64,000 bases of DNA from Candidatus Bathyarchaeota archaeon (GCA_018652685.1 JABIBQ010000073.1:1-64000); one strand, 5' to 3'; counted from the stretch's first letter, positions 10,609 to 18,752 are shown. Translations and numbers: made by a program. Notes: generated by a model from the sequence alone, not told the origin.

Positions 10609-11544
10609 GTGAGGGGTCATTTGTCATCAAAATTGAAGAAAGAAACAATCTGCACTGATTGCGGAAATAGTAACCTACTTCGAGACTATGAAACCGGGGA
10701 GCTTGTATGCCAAGCCTGCGGAATTGTTGTCTCCGATGCTTTACTCGCGACAGGCCCGGAATGGCGTGCCTTCGACCAGGAACAACGGGACAAACTCCCC
10801 AGAGTAGGGGCACCCGTTACCTGGACGATACACGACAAGGGACTGAGCACCACCATTGGCTGGCAGGACAGGGACGCCTCCGGCAGAAAGCTAAGTCCTG
10901 AGGAAAGGGCAAGGCTGTACAGGCTCAGGAAATGGCACCGAAGAAGCAAGGTCTCTGACAGCACTCAGAGGAACCTGGCCCACGCCCTGAGTGAGATGAG
11001 TAAGATAAGTTACAAACTCAACCTACCTAGGAATGTCATCGAGACCAGCAGCATGATCTACAGACGGGCGATCCAGAAGCAGCTCATCAGGGGCAGGACA
11101 ATCCAGAGTGTCGCAGTCGCATCCATCTACATGGCATGCAGACAATGCGGCGTCATTAGGACACTTGAAGACGTTGCCGGCGCGGCTAACATCACCAAGA
11201 AGGAGGCCGCAAGGAACTACCGTTTCCTGCTAAGGGAGCTAAAGCCGTCGGTTCCACAGGTCAATCCTAGGGGCTATATCAGCAAGATCGTCAACAAGTT
11301 AGCCCTCAGCGGCGAGACCGAGCGATTGGCCATGTCAATCCTGAACCAGGCTTCCGAAATGAAGCTGACGAGCGGGAGGGGCCCATCGGGGATAGCGGCT
11401 GCATGCATATACATCAGCAGCCAGTTGACGGATGAGAGGCGGACCCAGGGTGAGATAGCCAAGGAGGCACAGGTCACGGAGGTTACAATCCGTAACCGCT
11501 ACAAGGAACTGGCCCAGCGGCTGGACTTTTGCGTCACCATTTAA
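10609..11544 (+). CDS. tfb: Transcription initiation factor B (TFB)
   Basis: The 311-residue protein has the full archaeal TFIIB homologue layout. The N-terminal zinc ribbon is CTDCG...CQACG at about residues 16-40. The B-finger/linker follows (ATGPEWRAFDQEQRDKLPRVG). Then come two cyclin folds from about residue 110 to the end, each with the imperfect repeat (SVAVASIYMACRQCG and GIAAACIYISSQL). The helix-turn-helix near the C terminus (AQVTEVTIRNRYKEL) contacts the BRE next to the TATA box. It recruits RNA polymerase to TBP-bound promoters. The start is GTG, with an alternative a few codons later. Confidence 0.97.
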   Translation: MRGHLSSKLKKETICTDCGNSNLLRDYETGELVCQACGIVVSDALLATGPEWRAFDQEQRDKLPRVGAPVTWTIHDKGLSTTIGWQDRDASGRKLSPEERARLYRLRKWHRRSKVSDSTQRNLAHALSEMSKISYKLNLPRNVIETSSMIYRRAIQKQLIRGRTIQSVAVASIYMACRQCGVIRTLEDVAGAANITKKEAARNYRFLLRELKPSVPQVNPRGYISKIVNKLALSGETERLAMSILNQASEMKLTSGRGPSGIAAACIYISSQLTDERRTQGEIAKEAQVTEVTIRNRYKELAQRLDFCVTI

Positions 11545-11583
11545 CCACTCTACTTTTGAGTACCCATTCTATTCATTTACGCG

Positions 11584-12216
11584 ATGCCTGAATGTTACAT
11601 TATTTTCACCGGTAGGCCGAACGCCGGAAAGAGCACTACCATCAGGGCACTGACTGGTGTGAAGGTCCCGGTTGGCAAGAGACCGGGAACAACCAGGAAA
11701 ATCAACAAGTATCAGATCAGCAAGGACCTGTACTTAGTCGACATGCCTGGGTACGGGAGAAAGCTTGGCGCGCACAAAAACTCAGAGGAGCGGACCAAGG
11801 ACCAGATTCTCAAGTTCATAGAGAAGCAGGCAGAGAACATCATGGCCGCCGTACACGTACTCAACATCAACACTTTCATCGAGACTGAGGCGAGACTGGC
11901 CAAGAAGGGTTTCATTAGCATCGACGTTGAGATGGTCAAGTACATTGCCGAGAACCTTGGGACGTTCCCCTTCGTCGCGGCCAACAAGATCGACAAGGGG
12001 TCTGAGCGGGAAATCATGGAGAACATGGACGCATTCCTCTACGGTGTCACAGACGGAGACCCAGAGGCAGCAATTGACTACGTGTTCCCTGTAAGTTCAA
12101 AAAAGAAGATAGGCCTAGGACAGCTCAAGAGCAGATTGGTCCAGACGCTCAGTGAAAAAGGATACCAGAACCCGTTCAGTGATATCAGAAACAGGAAAAT
12201 GAACTATCGAAAATAG
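11584..12216 (+). CDS. engB: EngB/HSR1-type GTPase
   Basis: The 210-residue P-loop GTPase shows G1 FTGRPNAGKSTT, a G2 Thr in RPGTTRKI, G3 DMPGYG, G4 NKID and G5 SSKK. The DMPGYG form of G3 (Tyr after Gly) is typical of the EngB/YihA family, whose bacterial members assist large ribosomal subunit assembly. Archaeal members are annotated as EngB-like; their role is inferred. The gene follows tfb by 39 bases in the same direction and ends 1 base before the converging radA. Confidence 0.9.
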   Translation: MPECYIIFTGRPNAGKSTTIRALTGVKVPVGKRPGTTRKINKYQISKDLYLVDMPGYGRKLGAHKNSEERTKDQILKFIEKQAENIMAAVHVLNINTFIETEARLAKKGFISIDVEMVKYIAENLGTFPFVAANKIDKGSEREIMENMDAFLYGVTDGDPEAAIDYVFPVSSKKKIGLGQLKSRLVQTLSEKGYQNPFSDIRNRKMNYRK

Positions 12217-12217
12217 T

Positions 12218-13300
12218 TTACTCGTCGAGATTTATCTCGTCGAGTTCAACGTTCAGCTCCTCGGGAGCCTTCGTGGGTTCCTCTTCTAGGCTGAACTCTT
12301 CAGGTTCCTCGGACGTGGCGTAAAAATCGGGATCATACTCCATGTTCGTGGTCTCGTCCTCGTTGCAGATTCCCGCGGCAGTGACTGCGATCCTGATCTT
12401 TTCCTCCGGCAGATACGGACTGTCGATAACTTGTACGAGCCTCGTGTTCTGCCTTCCCTTCCTGAGGTAGACTCTGTGTGTGCAGGCGTGGGCCATGACG
12501 TGGCCGCCCGCTGGTCTGTTGGGGTCACCGTATGACGCGTCTGGCTTGGCCTGTACCTGGTTGGTAAGCACCACGCTCAGGTTGAACGCCTCGGCTACTC
12601 TGAGCAGGTTACCCAGGACTCCGGCGATCTTCTGCTGTCGCTCGGCAAGGGTCCCTCTGCCGATGTACTCGCCCCTGAAGTGGCCGATCATGCTGTCAAC
12701 GATGACTAGTTTGATGTCATGCTCCTGAGCGATCTTGGGGAGACTCTTCACTAGCATTATCTGGTGTTCACTGTTGTACGCGCGCGCAATCATCACGTTG
12801 CCGAGGATTTCCTGGGCGTCGTATCCCCTGGATTCGGCGATCTGTTTTATCCGCTCTGGTAGGAAGGTGCCCTCGGTGTCGATGACACAGACTCGTCCAC
12901 CTAGACCGCCCTCCGCTACCGGGCGTTGCGCTAACACGCTGAGAGTGTAGCATATCTGGGTCTTGCCGGAGCCGAACTCACCGATGAACTCGGTGATTAC
13001 TCCGGTCTCTATTCCTCCACCCATTATGCGGTCGAACTCACTGGAGCCTGTTCTGGACCTCATCATGTGGCTGCGGGTCTCCAGTAGTTCCGTGGCTGAG
13101 ACAAAGCCTGGATCTACCTTGAGACGCGCGAGGGTGTTCACCTTGATGGCTGTGTCGACACCCATACCGGTTAGCGCTACTATCTCTCTTGGGGGAGTGA
13201 CAGCGATAGATTCTAACGTTGCTAAACCGGCCTTGTGCAGCTTCTTGATGGTGGTACTTGCTACTCCTTCGAGTACGCCTACTTCAATGACCTCGCCCAT
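12218..13300 (-). CDS. radA: DNA repair and recombination protein RadA
   Basis: The 360-residue archaeal RecA/Rad51 homologue forms filaments on ssDNA and drives strand exchange. It has an N-terminal helix-hairpin-helix domain (LHKAGLATLESIAVTP, residues about 18-60) and a linker Phe (GFVSATEL). Walker A is GEFGSGKTQ near residue 108 and Walker B is LVIVDSMIGHF. The L1/L2 DNA-binding loops include RGTLAERQQK and VMAHACTHRVYL. The usual core ends near residue 320; here about 35 extra residues follow, almost all acidic or polar. That tail is unusual. It converges with engB, with 1 base between stop codons. Confidence 0.97.
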   Translation of the reverse strand: MGEVIEVGVLEGVASTTIKKLHKAGLATLESIAVTPPREIVALTGMGVDTAIKVNTLARLKVDPGFVSATELLETRSHMMRSRTGSSEFDRIMGGGIETGVITEFIGEFGSGKTQICYTLSVLAQRPVAEGGLGGRVCVIDTEGTFLPERIKQIAESRGYDAQEILGNVMIARAYNSEHQIMLVKSLPKIAQEHDIKLVIVDSMIGHFRGEYIGRGTLAERQQKIAGVLGNLLRVAEAFNLSVVLTNQVQAKPDASYGDPNRPAGGHVMAHACTHRVYLRKGRQNTRLVQVIDSPYLPEEKIRIAVTAAGICNEDETTNMEYDPDFYATSEEPEEFSLEEEPTKAPEELNVELDEINLDE

Positions 13301-13420
13301 AGCTCTCGAAGCTGAAACTCGGTTTTTGGTTTATAATCTGAACGCATCGATTTGTATGAGGGGGAGGCAAGTGAAAGTGAAAAATATTATAGTTTGTGAG
13401 ATGTTTGATACTTGATTCTA

Positions 13421-14623
13421 ATGGCTGAGTTAAATTCACTGAAAAATATCGTCAAAGAGATTGTCGACGAGAAGCGTCCAGTGCTTGAGGACATCGCCAA
13501 GTACCTCTACGATAACCCCGAGCTGGGCAGCGAGGAGTTCAAGGCGTTCGCGAAGATCACAAAGGTACTTGAGGACCACGGCTTCGATGTCGAGAAGGGC
13601 GTTTACGACATGCCGACTGCCTTCGTTGCCACATACAAGGGCAAGGGAGATGGCCCCAAGGTCGCAGTCCTCGCCGAGTACGACGCACTACCCGGCGTGG
13701 GTCACGGCTGCGGCCACGACCTCATCGCGGCATCAGCGGTGGGAGCAGGCATAGCCGCCAGCAAGGCCATAGCGGATCTTGACGGAGAGATCCTGGTCAT
13801 AGGGACCCCCGCGGAGGAGGGACATGGCCCCAGCGGTGGAAGCAAGGTAATTATGGCAAACAAGGGGCTGTTCGATGACATCAGCGGAGTCGTAATGCTC
13901 CACCCGGCCTCGGCCTGGGGAGTCGGGAGCCAAGCACTGGGCATCAGCAAGTGCAACATGGTCTTCAAGGGCCAGACCAGCCACGCGGCGGCCAGCCCGC
14001 ACCTAGGCAGGAACGCGTTGAACGCGGCGACTCTGGCCTACACCGCCACACACATGCTGAGGCAGGAGGCAAGGCGCGATGCAAACCTGGTCATACACGG
14101 AATTATCACGGAGGGCGGGATTGCCAACAACATCATACCGGATAGGGCGGTGCTGAGCTTTGGCGTCAGGAGCAGTGACCAGGAGTACCTTGATGAGATG
14201 GTTGACAAGGTGGCACGGTGCGGTGAAGGGGCTGCACACGCCCTAGGCGTCGAGGTGGAGATCGACAAGGGGAGGTTCTACTCAAGCAAGAAACTGAACT
14301 ATCCCATGATCAAGGCCCTGTGGCAGAACTATGTCGACCTGGGAGCACCTGTGTCTGACTGGGAGGAGTCCGCAAACAGCATACCAATGGCTTCCACTGA
14401 TTACGGCGACGTGTCCCAGGTGGTTCCCTCGGCAGGAAGCTACATCGGGATCGCACCTGCGGGGACACCTGGCCATAGCATCCAGCTCGCTGACGCATCT
14501 ATGACAAAAAAGGGGCTAGACGCTATGATCGTCGGGACCAAGGCGCTGGGCATGACACTGGTTGAGTTGCTTGCCAAGCCAGAGATTCTGGTAGAGGCTA
14601 AGGAGTACTTTGACTCCCACTAG
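13421..14623 (+). CDS. M20 family amidohydrolase/peptidase (AbgB-like)
   Basis: The 400-residue metal-dependent hydrolase contains GVGHGCGHDLIAAS (metal ligands His and Asp) and GTPAEEGHGPSGG (catalytic Glu-Glu). It also has AVGSQALG and the dimerisation lid with HAAASPHLGRNALNA. This pattern is closest to the M20D group that includes p-aminobenzoyl-glutamate hydrolase and N-acyl amino acid amidohydrolases. The true substrate is not determined. ATG at 13421 was chosen; a TTG 3 codons upstream is less likely. An A/T stretch at 13380-13391 may hold the TATA box. The last 4 bases overlap the converging HTH gene. Confidence 0.88.
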   Translation: MAELNSLKNIVKEIVDEKRPVLEDIAKYLYDNPELGSEEFKAFAKITKVLEDHGFDVEKGVYDMPTAFVATYKGKGDGPKVAVLAEYDALPGVGHGCGHDLIAASAVGAGIAASKAIADLDGEILVIGTPAEEGHGPSGGSKVIMANKGLFDDISGVVMLHPASAWGVGSQALGISKCNMVFKGQTSHAAASPHLGRNALNAATLAYTATHMLRQEARRDANLVIHGIITEGGIANNIIPDRAVLSFGVRSSDQEYLDEMVDKVARCGEGAAHALGVEVEIDKGRFYSSKKLNYPMIKALWQNYVDLGAPVSDWEESANSIPMASTDYGDVSQVVPSAGSYIGIAPAGTPGHSIQLADASMTKKGLDAMIVGTKALGMTLVELLAKPEILVEAKEYFDSH

Positions 14624-15060
14624 CCATCATTTTTTAAGAAATCTAGTCCACGGTACTGCTTCAGCGCCTCGAATAGGAAGGCCCCCGCGCTGAATGTACC
14701 AATGAAAAGGGTCACAAGGTCCCTGAAATCGCCCCTCCACGGCCAGTAACTGACATAGCTTACCAGCAAGCCTAGGATAAGGGCAGAGTAAATTGTCAAC
14801 CTCGGGATCAGCATGCCCCTGAGCATCATGAAGCTGCGCAACGCCTCGATGCTCTCCTCGTCGTTTACAATATACTTACCACTGAAATCGGTCTCGATGA
14901 GCTTGAGCTCCTGGAGCTTGTTGACGTGGTACTGGGCAAGGCTCGGGCTGCTGAACTTGAGGTTCCGCCATATCTCCCTCACCCCGATGCCGTTGTCTGC
15001 TGTGAGTATGCATAGGTACACGTCAAGAGTCTTGCCGTAGATCCGCTTTGCCTGCGCCAT
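14620..15060 (-). CDS. Winged-helix regulator with two C-terminal membrane helices
   Basis: The 146-residue protein (from ATG at 15060; a GTG at 15069 adds 3 residues) has an N-terminal winged helix at residues 8-70. Its recognition-helix region is SSPSLAQYHVNKLQELKLIE and the wing is SGKYIVND. Two membrane spans follow at about residues 88-108 and 115-135. It is thus a DNA-binding protein tethered to the membrane. It starts about at the stop codon of the upstream beta-propeller gene (TGA followed by C then ATG), so the two are translationally coupled. I infer that the pair forms one sensory or regulatory unit. Confidence 0.8.
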   Translation of the reverse strand: MAQAKRIYGKTLDVYLCILTADNGIGVREIWRNLKFSSPSLAQYHVNKLQELKLIETDFSGKYIVNDEESIEALRSFMMLRGMLIPRLTIYSALILGLLVSYVSYWPWRGDFRDLVTLFIGTFSAGAFLFEALKQYRGLDFLKNDG

Positions 15061-15061
15061 G

Positions 15062-16996
15062 TCACTCACCGAGTTCTATCGCAGCCAGCTCCTCCAGGGT
15101 GCTCAGGCTGTTCACTTTCAACATCCCGTTGCTCAGTGTGTAAAGGTTGTCCTCGATGTACAAACTCCTCTCCACCTGGTAGCCGCTCTCGAACCAGTAC
15201 CCGCTCTTGAGGAACTCCATTGGATCCTCTATGTGAGTCACCTGTCCCCTGAGCTCGATACCCTCCTCGCTGATATCGAAGACGTATGCTCCCTGGTACA
15301 CGTACTCGCCGTACCAGTCGTCAGGCGCCTCGCCATCGGCGAAATCGGTCTCGTCTATCTGTGCCTCAAGTATTGGCAGCACCAGTAGATTCCTCGACCG
15401 GCTGAACAGGAACGCGTGGTGGTCGTAGAGTGCGTTGGAGTCGCTGCCTCTGTCCCCTATCTCCAGCTTCGCCAACTCCTTGGGGTCAGTTACGTCGCTG
15501 ACATCGAAAAGGCTTATCTTGACGCCCTGCTGCCAAGCGATATTGCCCGACTTGTCCTCGATGGTCTCCTTGCCTATACCGATGAGTATGTTCTCATCAT
15601 AGGGGTGGAGGTACGTGCTGAACCCAGGTATCTTGAGCGCGCCTAGTACCTCGGGGTTCTCGGGGTCGCTGAGGTCAATGGTGAACAGGGGGTCGGTTAT
15701 CTTGAACGTCACTAGGTACACCCTGTCGCCCATGAACCGGCTGCTGTAGATCTGCTCGCCCACGGCCAGCCCCTCGACGCTCCCGACGATGTTGAGCTCA
15801 GAATCCATGACGTAGACGTTATTGCCGCTCCTGCGGTCATTGTTGGTCCCTGTGGTGGCTATCCTGAAGTACCCGTCATGCTCGTCCATACTGAACTGGT
15901 TCAGGACGTAACCCGGGACCGTCCCGTTGGCCTTGAACTTGATTGCCCCATTCTCTATGCCTATCTTTGTAATCCTGCTCTCCCTCCACCAACCCTCGCT
16001 GATAAGGTACATGTTGGTGGGGCTGACGTAGATGGTGCTCCCCTCGTCGAGTAAGAAGGTCTCCGTGGTCAGCTTTGCCTCGCTATCCTGTACATCAAGG
16101 CTCGCGATAGTGTGGTACGCCATCCAACCCCTAGTGTTGTTGGGGTACCAGATGCAATCGGCATCAATGGTAGACCACTCCTCGCCCTCCCTGATGGAGG
16201 GCAGCTCCACTATGTCGTCGTAGATGTACGCGGGATTCCTGATGAGGAAGTACAGGTGGTCTCCGATGAGGCGGCTGTTGAAGTAGGTGCCGTCCATGTT
16301 TATCTCCCTGACTTCCTCGGGGCTAGCTCTGTCGCTAATGTCAAGGATGGTGAGTATCGCCCTGTACCCATCATCCCCGATGCCTTCCTCTTCGTTGTAG
16401 TACCGGTAGTTGGGGGTCTGGGCGGTGAACACGATAAGCTTGTCGCCGCTGATGTAGATGTCCTGCACCGGCCTGCTCATGTTTGTCATTGAGACTATCC
16501 TGACGTCGGTCGCGGGGTACGCCTGGACTATGATTATCTCGCTTCCCTTGGCGTAGTAGATGTAGGTCCCATCGGTCTTGACAACGTCGGCCTCGTCAAC
16601 GCCCTCGACTTGGACGTTTGTGCCGGAAAAGTCTAGACTCTCGCCCGATCCTTTTAGAGCCTCAGATATCATTTCGACGGCTCCGTCGCTGCCAGCCATA
16701 GGAAATGACTCCATAATTACCATATCATCAACAAATCCTCTCCCCCTAAAGGAGAATAATGGACCACCCCAGTAGGAATCGTAAGATTCACTCGCGACGA
16801 GATAATCCTTGAGTTCGTCATAGCTCTGGAACTGGTTCATGAACCCGAACATGTTTGACAGGTCCGATGTGGGGACGTACACGCCCCCGTAGTTGAACAG
16901 TAATCCGCCCAGCGCGCCCCCAATGATGAAGGCGACCAGGGCGAACGACGCCAGTTTCCTGGTGTCCACGCTGATTTGCATTATAGGTAGTCTCAT
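15062..16996 (-). CDS. Secreted beta-propeller protein, membrane-anchored (Beta_propel family)
   Basis: The 644-residue protein has an N-terminal signal/anchor helix (residues about 14-36) and then a long extracellular region. That region has repeated propeller blades: VDEADVVKTDGTYIYYAKG, VQDIYISGDKLIVFT, ISDRASPEEVREI, DLSDPENPEVLGALKIPGF and others. VVKTDG and LSDPENPE-type blade motifs match the Pfam Beta_propel family (PF09826) found in archaea and Gram-positives. No catalytic residues are known for the family. It is likely displayed outside the membrane, binding a ligand or partner. It is the first gene of a two-gene operon with the membrane HTH protein. Confidence 0.85.
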   Translation of the reverse strand: MRLPIMQISVDTRKLASFALVAFIIGGALGGLLFNYGGVYVPTSDLSNMFGFMNQFQSYDELKDYLVASESYDSYWGGPLFSFRGRGFVDDMVIMESFPMAGSDGAVEMISEALKGSGESLDFSGTNVQVEGVDEADVVKTDGTYIYYAKGSEIIIVQAYPATDVRIVSMTNMSRPVQDIYISGDKLIVFTAQTPNYRYYNEEEGIGDDGYRAILTILDISDRASPEEVREINMDGTYFNSRLIGDHLYFLIRNPAYIYDDIVELPSIREGEEWSTIDADCIWYPNNTRGWMAYHTIASLDVQDSEAKLTTETFLLDEGSTIYVSPTNMYLISEGWWRESRITKIGIENGAIKFKANGTVPGYVLNQFSMDEHDGYFRIATTGTNNDRRSGNNVYVMDSELNIVGSVEGLAVGEQIYSSRFMGDRVYLVTFKITDPLFTIDLSDPENPEVLGALKIPGFSTYLHPYDENILIGIGKETIEDKSGNIAWQQGVKISLFDVSDVTDPKELAKLEIGDRGSDSNALYDHHAFLFSRSRNLLVLPILEAQIDETDFADGEAPDDWYGEYVYQGAYVFDISEEGIELRGQVTHIEDPMEFLKSGYWFESGYQVERSLYIEDNLYTLSNGMLKVNSLSTLEELAAIELGE

Positions 16997-17121
16997 TTTT
17001 CTTCGGATACAGCTAGGGCAAGAATCGATATAATCCTAGGGAATTGAACACTCATCCCACGCTGTTCTAATGTGTGGAACAAGGAAACCGTTAACTCGTC
17101 AAGTGCATTATATGATGCAGT

Positions 17122-17418
17122 TTGAATTTCCTGTTCGCCGTATCGAAGACGAAATCCGTGATACACCTGATGGGCATGGTCAGGTCATCCAAAGAGAGAG
17201 GACACAACGTCAAGATATTCTTCAACGAGGACTCGGTGAGGCTCCTGGCCCAGTACCCAATCCTCTCGGACCTCGAGGTGGAGATGCTGGCCTGCCAGAC
17301 TACGTGCAAGTTCATGAACATCAATGAGGAGGACCTCATCAGGAACGCCAAGATGACCAGTTTGGCTGAGCTGGTGATGCTCATGGAATCAATGGACAGG
17401 ACGCTTTTCCTAGGGTGA
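17122..17418 (+). CDS. DsrE/TusD-like sulfur-relay protein
   Basis: The 98-residue protein resembles the DsrE family: an N-terminal strand, RSSKERGHNVKIFFNEDSVRLL, and a C-terminal LACQTTCKFMNI with two cysteines where TusD carries its active Cys. DsrE/TusD proteins pass persulfide sulfur as part of TusBCD or DsrEFH complexes. The start is TTG at 17122: an in-frame stop lies just upstream and no ATG is available. It is followed after 4 bases by the next gene, and the three-gene order echoes dsrEFH. No sulfite reductase or tRNA thiolation gene is nearby, so the sulfur acceptor is unknown. Confidence 0.7.
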   Translation: MNFLFAVSKTKSVIHLMGMVRSSKERGHNVKIFFNEDSVRLLAQYPILSDLEVEMLACQTTCKFMNINEEDLIRNAKMTSLAELVMLMESMDRTLFLG

Positions 17419-17422
17419 TTTT

Positions 17423-17767
17423 ATGGGTGAGACGATGCTGATTATGAGGAAGCGGATGATACCCGGCTCAAGGACAGAGGAGGGGCTGCGGCTGTCAGCG
17501 GCCATGCTAGGCATGGACTATATGCCAAACATGGTGTTCGTGGACGATGGCGTGGACATATTGCTGCCAGATGCCTTGTACAAGAACAACCTGAAAGACT
17601 ACCTGAAAGTGGTCTCGGACATGGCTGGTGTCTTCGTCCTCAAGGAGTCACTTGAGAGGAAGGAGTTAAAGCGTGGGGATTTGGAGAAGGACATCGATAT
17701 TACCCTCATTGATTTCGACGAGCTGGCGGAGATGACAAAGAGATGCAGTATAGTAACGAGTTTCTAG
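17423..17767 (+). CDS. DsrF/TusC-like protein
   Basis: The 114-residue protein has the early RKRMIPGSRTEEGLRLSAAMLGM and the VFVDDGVDILL strand seen in the DsrF/TusC group (residues about 10-50). An amphipathic C-terminal half with DFDELAEM follows. TusC has no catalytic Cys and acts as a structural partner; here one Cys is near the C terminus (KRCSIVTSF). It sits between two other DsrE-superfamily genes with spacers of 4 and 10 bases, so co-transcription is near certain. Confidence 0.7.
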   Translation: MGETMLIMRKRMIPGSRTEEGLRLSAAMLGMDYMPNMVFVDDGVDILLPDALYKNNLKDYLKVVSDMAGVFVLKESLERKELKRGDLEKDIDITLIDFDELAEMTKRCSIVTSF

Positions 17768-17777
17768 TGGTGGACTG

Positions 17778-18053
17778 ATGGAGACACTTGTTATAGTGAG
17801 CAGGGCACACGCAAACACGGCGTTCACTCTCGCGGAGGAGATGCACAATGACGGGGACACCGTTCACATCGTCTTCACCGGCAGGGGCACCCACCACTGC
17901 AGCAGGGAAGAGTCACTTGAGAAGCTGAAATGGGCCAACCTATACTCGTACGAGATGGAATTCAACTCAACACGGGACGAGGTGCAGGCAGTGAGCTATG
18001 ATTTCTTCGTAGAACTGCTTGAGAAATGTGAGAGAACGTTTACGTGGATCTAG
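17778..18053 (+). CDS. DsrE/DsrH-like small protein
   Basis: The 91-residue protein begins METLVIVSRAHANTAFTLAEEM and continues VHIVFTGRGTHHC, the Rossmann-like strand-helix-strand of the DsrE superfamily with a Cys at about residue 40. A second Cys lies in LEKCERTF. Its place as the third member suggests the DsrH/TusB role, though sequence alone does not separate DsrE from DsrH here. It overlaps by 4 bases the converging small winged-helix gene. Confidence 0.6.
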   Translation: METLVIVSRAHANTAFTLAEEMHNDGDTVHIVFTGRGTHHCSREESLEKLKWANLYSYEMEFNSTRDEVQAVSYDFFVELLEKCERTFTWI

Positions 18054-18277
18054 TCGATCCACCATATCCAGCCGCGCCGCTCCTTGCTGCGCTCGCCATG
18101 GATGACGCCTTTCAGCCTCAGCTTGTTCAGGAAAACGATGGTTGAGTCGGGGCACCGTAGCTGAAGTTTCCGCATCTTCTCGCCCACTTCTCGGGTGGTG
18201 ACGGCCTCGCCTGCCTTCCTGAGTATACCGAGTATGGCGTCAACCGCCTCGTCGCCCTCGGGTTGTCTTGGTTCCAT
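18050..18277 (-). CDS. Small winged-helix DNA-binding protein
   Basis: The 75-residue protein looks like a single winged helix: ILGILRKAGEAVTTREVGEKM (helices 1-2), STIVFLNKLRLKGVIHGE (recognition helix and turn), then the wing ERRGWIWWID. A TATA-like box at about 18299-18307 is placed for leaderless transcription from the ATG at 18277. Upstream of it are two copies of the CTTG-N3-CAAG-type element also found before ppdK. This makes the protein a candidate for the regulator that binds them, which is inference. Confidence 0.65.
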   Translation of the reverse strand: MEPRQPEGDEAVDAILGILRKAGEAVTTREVGEKMRKLQLRCPDSTIVFLNKLRLKGVIHGERSKERRGWIWWID

Positions 18278-18334
18278 GGACTCTCTTTCCGGTACATGTT
18301 TTTATTGTCATCGCACCGGGTTTGGTCGTGCTCC

Positions 18335-18356
18335 CTTGCATCAAGTAACCTGATAT
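18335..18356 (-). promoter_or_regulatory. Recurrent CTTG-N3-CAAG element, copy 2
   Basis: CTTGCATCAAGTAACCTGA plus TAT on the plus strand; 20 of 22 bases equal to the copy upstream of ppdK (5615-5636). It lies about 60 bases before the small winged-helix start, upstream of its TATA box, as for an activator site. Confidence 0.45.
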
Positions 18357-18368
18357 TAGGAGAAAAAA

Positions 18369-18389
18369 TAGTTCCCACCACAGGAACTA
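18369..18389. repeat. 7-bp inverted repeat (hairpin) between element copies
   Basis: TAGTTCC and GGAACTA are perfect complements separated by 7 bases. The repeat lies between element copies 2 and 3 in the 166-bp gap. It may be an operator or a weak hairpin; no T-run follows. Confidence 0.35.
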
Positions 18390-18404
18390 ACGCGAAAATA
18401 ATAT

Positions 18405-18425
18405 TTGTGTCAAGTAACTTAACAA
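18405..18425 (-). promoter_or_regulatory. Recurrent element, weaker copy 3
   Basis: TTGTGTCAAGTAACTTAAC on the plus strand keeps the TTG-N3-CAAGTAAC core and the following Y-T-R-A pattern of copies 1 and 2. It lies about 130 bases before the small winged-helix gene and 20 bases past the end of the zinc-ribbon gene. Confidence 0.3.
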
Positions 18426-18443
18426 AATGCCCAAAAAAGAAGT

Positions 18444-18752
18444 TTACTGGATGGCGTTTTCTAGCGTCTCGGCTTTTTCCCTGAGCCACTCAATACACGA
18501 TTCGAGGCTACCGAAAGTCTTGGTGACGTAATCTCTTGCGTTGGTCGGTTTCTCGCTGAGTATGACGCCTTCGTACCGGGGCTTGCCGTACTTGTTCTGC
18601 CTCATGTTGACCTGGATTAGCAGGTCGTCCCACTTCCTGCCACAGGTGTCGCACTTGAAGTCGTTATAGTCCTCGGAATGGAGGGTGACTGCCTTGCATG
18701 TCTTGCAATAGAGCTTCTTGGGGGCATAGGGGAAGTCGTTGTGGAGGCTCAT
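18444..18752 (-). CDS. Zinc-ribbon protein, unknown function
   Basis: The 102-residue protein has two CxxC knuckles (LYCKTCKAVTLH and FKCDTCGRKW, residues about 14-41), a zinc ribbon like those in transcription or ribosome-associated proteins. The C-terminal half has basic and helical segments (KYGKPRYEGVILSEKP; ESCIEWLREKAETLENA). It stands alone and may act as a small nucleic-acid-binding protein. This cannot be taken further from sequence. Confidence 0.65.
   Translation of the reverse strand: MSLHNDFPYAPKKLYCKTCKAVTLHSEDYNDFKCDTCGRKWDDLLIQVNMRQNKYGKPRYEGVILSEKPTNARDYVTKTFGSLESCIEWLREKAETLENAIQ

Noticed and set aside
17070-17327. Plus-strand 85-codon frame overlapping the DsrE-like gene
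   Set aside because: Arg/Gln/Pro-rich shadow of the DsrE-like frame, with no recognisable pattern.
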